Shown here in pieces: positions 15,916 to 18,224 of a stretch of DNA of 18,224 nt (position 1 is its first letter; every line of letters begins with the position of its first letter). The stretch is from CAYMLQ01 sp964390795 (GTDB lineage: Bacteria; Verrucomicrobiota; Kiritimatiellia; RFP12; UBA1067). Under the pieces are notes generated by a model. It did no database searches, was not told the origin of the DNA, and worked only from the letters and a program-made list of their open reading frames with translations. The stretch covers positions 1-18,224 of the forward strand of contig CAYMLQ010000080.1 of the NCBI GenBank assembly GCA_964390795.1, given 5' to 3'. The position numbers were made by a program, and so were the translations under genes.

Positions 15916-17436
15916 GTGAAGGATTTTACACGACGGGCATTTGGAAAAGCGGGGTTCGGCGCGGCCGCCTGTGCGGCGTTTCGGCCGGACTGGCTGTCGG
16001 CAGCGGGAATACCGCCCCAGCCGCCCTTCGACATGCCGCCGGTGGCCGCGCCGGTCTTTGCCGATCGGGTGTTCGACATCCGCAAGTTCGGCGCGGCGGC
16101 GGGAGCGCAGACCGCCAGCACACAGGCCCTTGCGGCAGCCATTGACGCCTGCGCCCGCGCGGGCGGAGGGCGCGTGCTCGTTCCCGATGGCGTCTGGCTG
16201 ACCGGGCCGGTCCATTTGAAAAGCAACGTGGAGCTGCACCTGGCCGACGGGGCCGAGCTGCGCTTCAGCCAGCGGTTCGAGGACTACCTGCCGCCGGTCT
16301 TCATGCAGCGGGGCGGGGTGCGTTGCTACGGCTACTCGCCCCTGATCTATGCCCGGGATTGCACGAATATCGCGGTGACCGGACGCGGCACTCTGAACGG
16401 CCAAGGGGACGTGTGGTGGCCATGGGTAAAGCGCCAGCCTGGCATGGCCAAGCTGTTCAAAGCCGGCGCGGCCGGCACGCCGGTAGAGCAGCGTGTTTTC
16501 GCCAGCGAGGTCGATGGCGTGCGGCCGCCTTTTGTGCAGCCCATCGGCTGCCGCAACGTGCTTCTGGAGGGCCTCACCCTCATTCGCGGGCCATCGTGGA
16601 ACATTCATCCGGTCTGCTGCGACAACGTCATTGTGCGCGGTGTGAGCGTCATCTCACACGGCCCCAACAACGACGGGATTGACCCCGACTCGTGCAGCAA
16701 CGTACACATCGAGGACTGCCTGCTTGACACGGGCGACGATTGCATTTGCCTCAAGGCCGGTCGCAACGAAGACGCCTGGCCCTTGGGCAAGCCCTGTGAA
16801 AACGTGCTTATCCGCCGCTGCCGCACCAAGCGAGGGCACGGCGGCGTGGTCTTGGGCAGCGAAATGTCCGCCGGCATCCGCAACGTTTTCGTGCACGACT
16901 GCCGCTTCGAGGGCACGGAACGCGGCATCCGTATCAAATCGCTGCCCGGCCGCGGCGGCTTTGTTGAAAACGTCTGGTTCCAGAACATCGAGATGGACCG
17001 GATCGTCGGTGCGGCGATCCACATGACCTTCCGCTACGGCAAGTCCGAAGCGCTGACCGGAAAGCAGCCGCGCTTCCGCAATTTCCAGATCCGCGGAGTG
17101 ACCTGCAACGGAGCCAAGCAGGCGGTCGTCATTGAAGGCCTTGCCGAGAATGTGATGCGTGAGCTTACGTTCGAAGACGTGCGCATCGCGGCCAAGCAGG
17201 GACTCTCCGCCGAATACGTGCAAGGGCTGACGCTGCGGCGCGTCGCGCTGTCGGTCGCTTCGGGGCCGTTGGTGAGTCTGAAGGACGCGCAAGACGTGAC
17301 GATCAACGCGTGCGCGTGTCCGGCGGAGACAGAGGTGTTCTTAAGACTGGAGGGGGCTGCCACGCGCGACGTGCGTTTGTCGGGGACGGATTTGACAAAC
17401 GCGAAACAGCCGGTGGCGTTCGGCGAAGGGGTATGA
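15916..17436 (+). CDS. Tat-exported GH28 polygalacturonase-like hydrolase
   Basis: A 506-residue GH28 enzyme with all four classical motifs: NNDGIDPDS (251-259), TGDDCICLK (272-280), RGHGGVVLGSE (306-316, His308) and RGIRIKS (336-342, R339 and K341). It is therefore likely an active galacturonan hydrolase, perhaps exo-acting. The N-terminus KDFTRRAFGKAGFGAAACAAF is a twin-arginine signal, so it is exported folded, unlike the Sec-exported GH28 before it. The start is GTG 15916, fixed by the ribosome binding site. It probably forms an operon with 14497-15888. The C-terminus reaches the usual final strand (NAKQPVAFGEGV) and then stops. The DNA at the stop belongs to another gene fragment, so the last few residues may have been replaced at a junction. 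Confidence 0.88.
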   Translation: MKDFTRRAFGKAGFGAAACAAFRPDWLSAAGIPPQPPFDMPPVAAPVFADRVFDIRKFGAAAGAQTASTQALAAAIDACARAGGGRVLVPDGVWLTGPVHLKSNVELHLADGAELRFSQRFEDYLPPVFMQRGGVRCYGYSPLIYARDCTNIAVTGRGTLNGQGDVWWPWVKRQPGMAKLFKAGAAGTPVEQRVFASEVDGVRPPFVQPIGCRNVLLEGLTLIRGPSWNIHPVCCDNVIVRGVSVISHGPNNDGIDPDSCSNVHIEDCLLDTGDDCICLKAGRNEDAWPLGKPCENVLIRRCRTKRGHGGVVLGSEMSAGIRNVFVHDCRFEGTERGIRIKSLPGRGGFVENVWFQNIEMDRIVGAAIHMTFRYGKSEALTGKQPRFRNFQIRGVTCNGAKQAVVIEGLAENVMRELTFEDVRIAAKQGLSAEYVQGLTLRRVALSVASGPLVSLKDAQDVTINACACPAETEVFLRLEGAATRDVRLSGTDLTNAKQPVAFGEGV

Positions 17437-18067
17437 GGACGAGGTCAAGAAGATGCGCGAGTTGCTGAAGAAGCACGGCGCGGAGCACGTGAAGCTCTGG
17501 CAGGGCGAGAACGGTTGTCCGTCGCAGAAAGGCAGCGCGGGCGCGTTGAGCCAGCAGGAGTGGAACGAGACGCGCCAGGCCAAGTGGGTGACGCGGCGCA
17601 TCCTCAGCGACTTGAGGCTGGAGATTGAGCTGACCTCGTACTTCCTGATCGTGGATCTGATCGGGTATCGCGGCAAGGTCAACCTGAAGGGCCTGCTGCG
17701 CGGCGCCGACTACACACCAAAGCCGGCCTACTTCGCCTATCAGAACCTCTGCGCCCTGTTCGACGCCGAGACGCGGCGCACCAAGATCAAGTTCAGGATC
17801 GAGGGCGCGGGCGAGTCGCAAACGTGTGCGGCCGGGTTCATGCGTCACGGGAAGCCTCTGGTCGCCTTCTGGGCGGTCGAGGACCTGATGAAGGACGTTC
17901 CCCCGAAAAAGGTGCAGGTCTTGCTGGGCGAGCAGGAGAAGGCCCAGATGCCCAGGCCTGCGCTGCTCGATCCTCTGACCGGACAGATCTACAAGGTCTC
18001 GTCGTTCGACGCGCTGCCGCTGGCCGACTATCCGCTCATCATGGCCGACGAGAGCGTGTTCGCGTGA
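17426..18067 (+). pseudogene. C-terminal fragment of a clan GH-A-type glycoside hydrolase
   Basis: The frame reads in from the end of the second GH28 gene (different frame) as GYEDEVKKMRELLKKHG, then VKLWQGENGCPS. The Glu of WQGEN looks like the nucleophile on strand 7 of a clan GH-A TIM barrel. It is followed by KWVTRRILSD, KGLLRGADYTPKPAYFAYQN and a C-terminal beta-sandwich. The preceding roughly two-thirds of a normal enzyme, with signal peptide and acid/base residue, is absent. No ribosome binding site precedes ATG 17453. The closest family is unclear: GH39-like or another clan GH-A group. I infer a 5' deletion that fused it to the GH28 gene. A 204-residue product from 17453 is possible but would be inactive. 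Confidence 0.65.
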
Positions 18068-18224
18068 TCAGGGTTTTATGTAATCGGTTGGTGGCAGGGG
18101 GATCGAGGAACGCGCGTAGTGTGCGCGTAGCGCTGGGAGCGGGGACACTCCTGTCCCCGTTGTGAACGGTTGTGCAACACCGAGCCGCAGGATACAACGA
18201 GACGACCGCCTGCGGATCGACGCT
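18068..18224. other. Intergenic tail of window with a hairpin
   Basis: No coding region is seen. A perfect hairpin CGGGGACA / CTCC / TGTCCCCG sits at 18140-18159 followed by TTGT. It could terminate the hydrolase operon, but the T run is too short for a confident call. CGCGTAG is repeated at 18113 and 18124. Confidence 0.45.
18140..18159 (+). repeat. GC-rich palindrome, 8-bp stem
   Basis: CGGGGACA, loop CTCC, TGTCCCCG. It is the third intergenic palindrome of similar design in the last 4.3 kb of the window. Confidence 0.6.

Overview
The window looks like a high-GC genome of the Planctomycetes-Verrucomicrobia-Chlamydiae superphylum, most likely Kiritimatiellota, Lentisphaerota or Verrucomicrobiota. 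This is an inference from gene content. The signs are a very large secreted autotransporter-associated beta-strand repeat (PATR) protein without a beta-barrel, a secreted HzsA-related two-haem propeller protein, paired secreted GH28 pectin hydrolases, a XylR-type AraC regulator remnant and a DUF4143 ATPase. There are no rRNA genes, tRNA genes, CRISPR arrays or recognisable transposases.

Layout. (1) 183-1508 is an AAA_14/DUF4143 ATPase with a possible leaderless promoter. (2) 1596-4568 is a secreted protein with an N-terminal beta-sandwich-like region, a PD40/WD40-like propeller and two CxxCH haem sites. (3) 4582-5510, minus strand, is a two-gene cassette: a DUF6036-type nucleotidyltransferase overlapping its downstream partner by ATGA. 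It is bracketed by a perfect 10-bp direct repeat (4567-4576 and 5557-5566). The nucleotidyltransferase has Asn in place of the second Asp of its DxD site. (4) 5611-6289, minus strand, is a decayed XylR/AraC regulator (5' truncation, internal deletions, frameshift at an A7 run). It abuts, head to head, a 5'-truncated beta-propeller gene at 6292-7455. (5) 7647-13835 is a PATR protein of about 2060 codons interrupted by a single in-frame amber codon (8331-8333). (6) 13836-14496 holds palindromes and a broken signal-peptide gene resembling the N-terminus of a GH115-like enzyme. (7) 14497-15888 and 15916-17436 are two GH28 hydrolases in an operon, one with a Sec signal and one with a Tat signal. 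(8) 17426-18067 is the C-terminal part of a clan GH-A glycosidase fused onto the end of the second GH28 gene.

Together the intact genes describe a pectin/polysaccharide degradation locus with secreted accessory proteins. A mobile-looking toxin-antitoxin-like cassette sits beside it. The most striking overall property is the number of broken genes: at least four degraded or truncated coding regions and one nonsense-interrupted giant gene in 18 kb. Either the region is genuinely eroding or the assembly has small errors and mis-joins. The sequence alone cannot decide between these.
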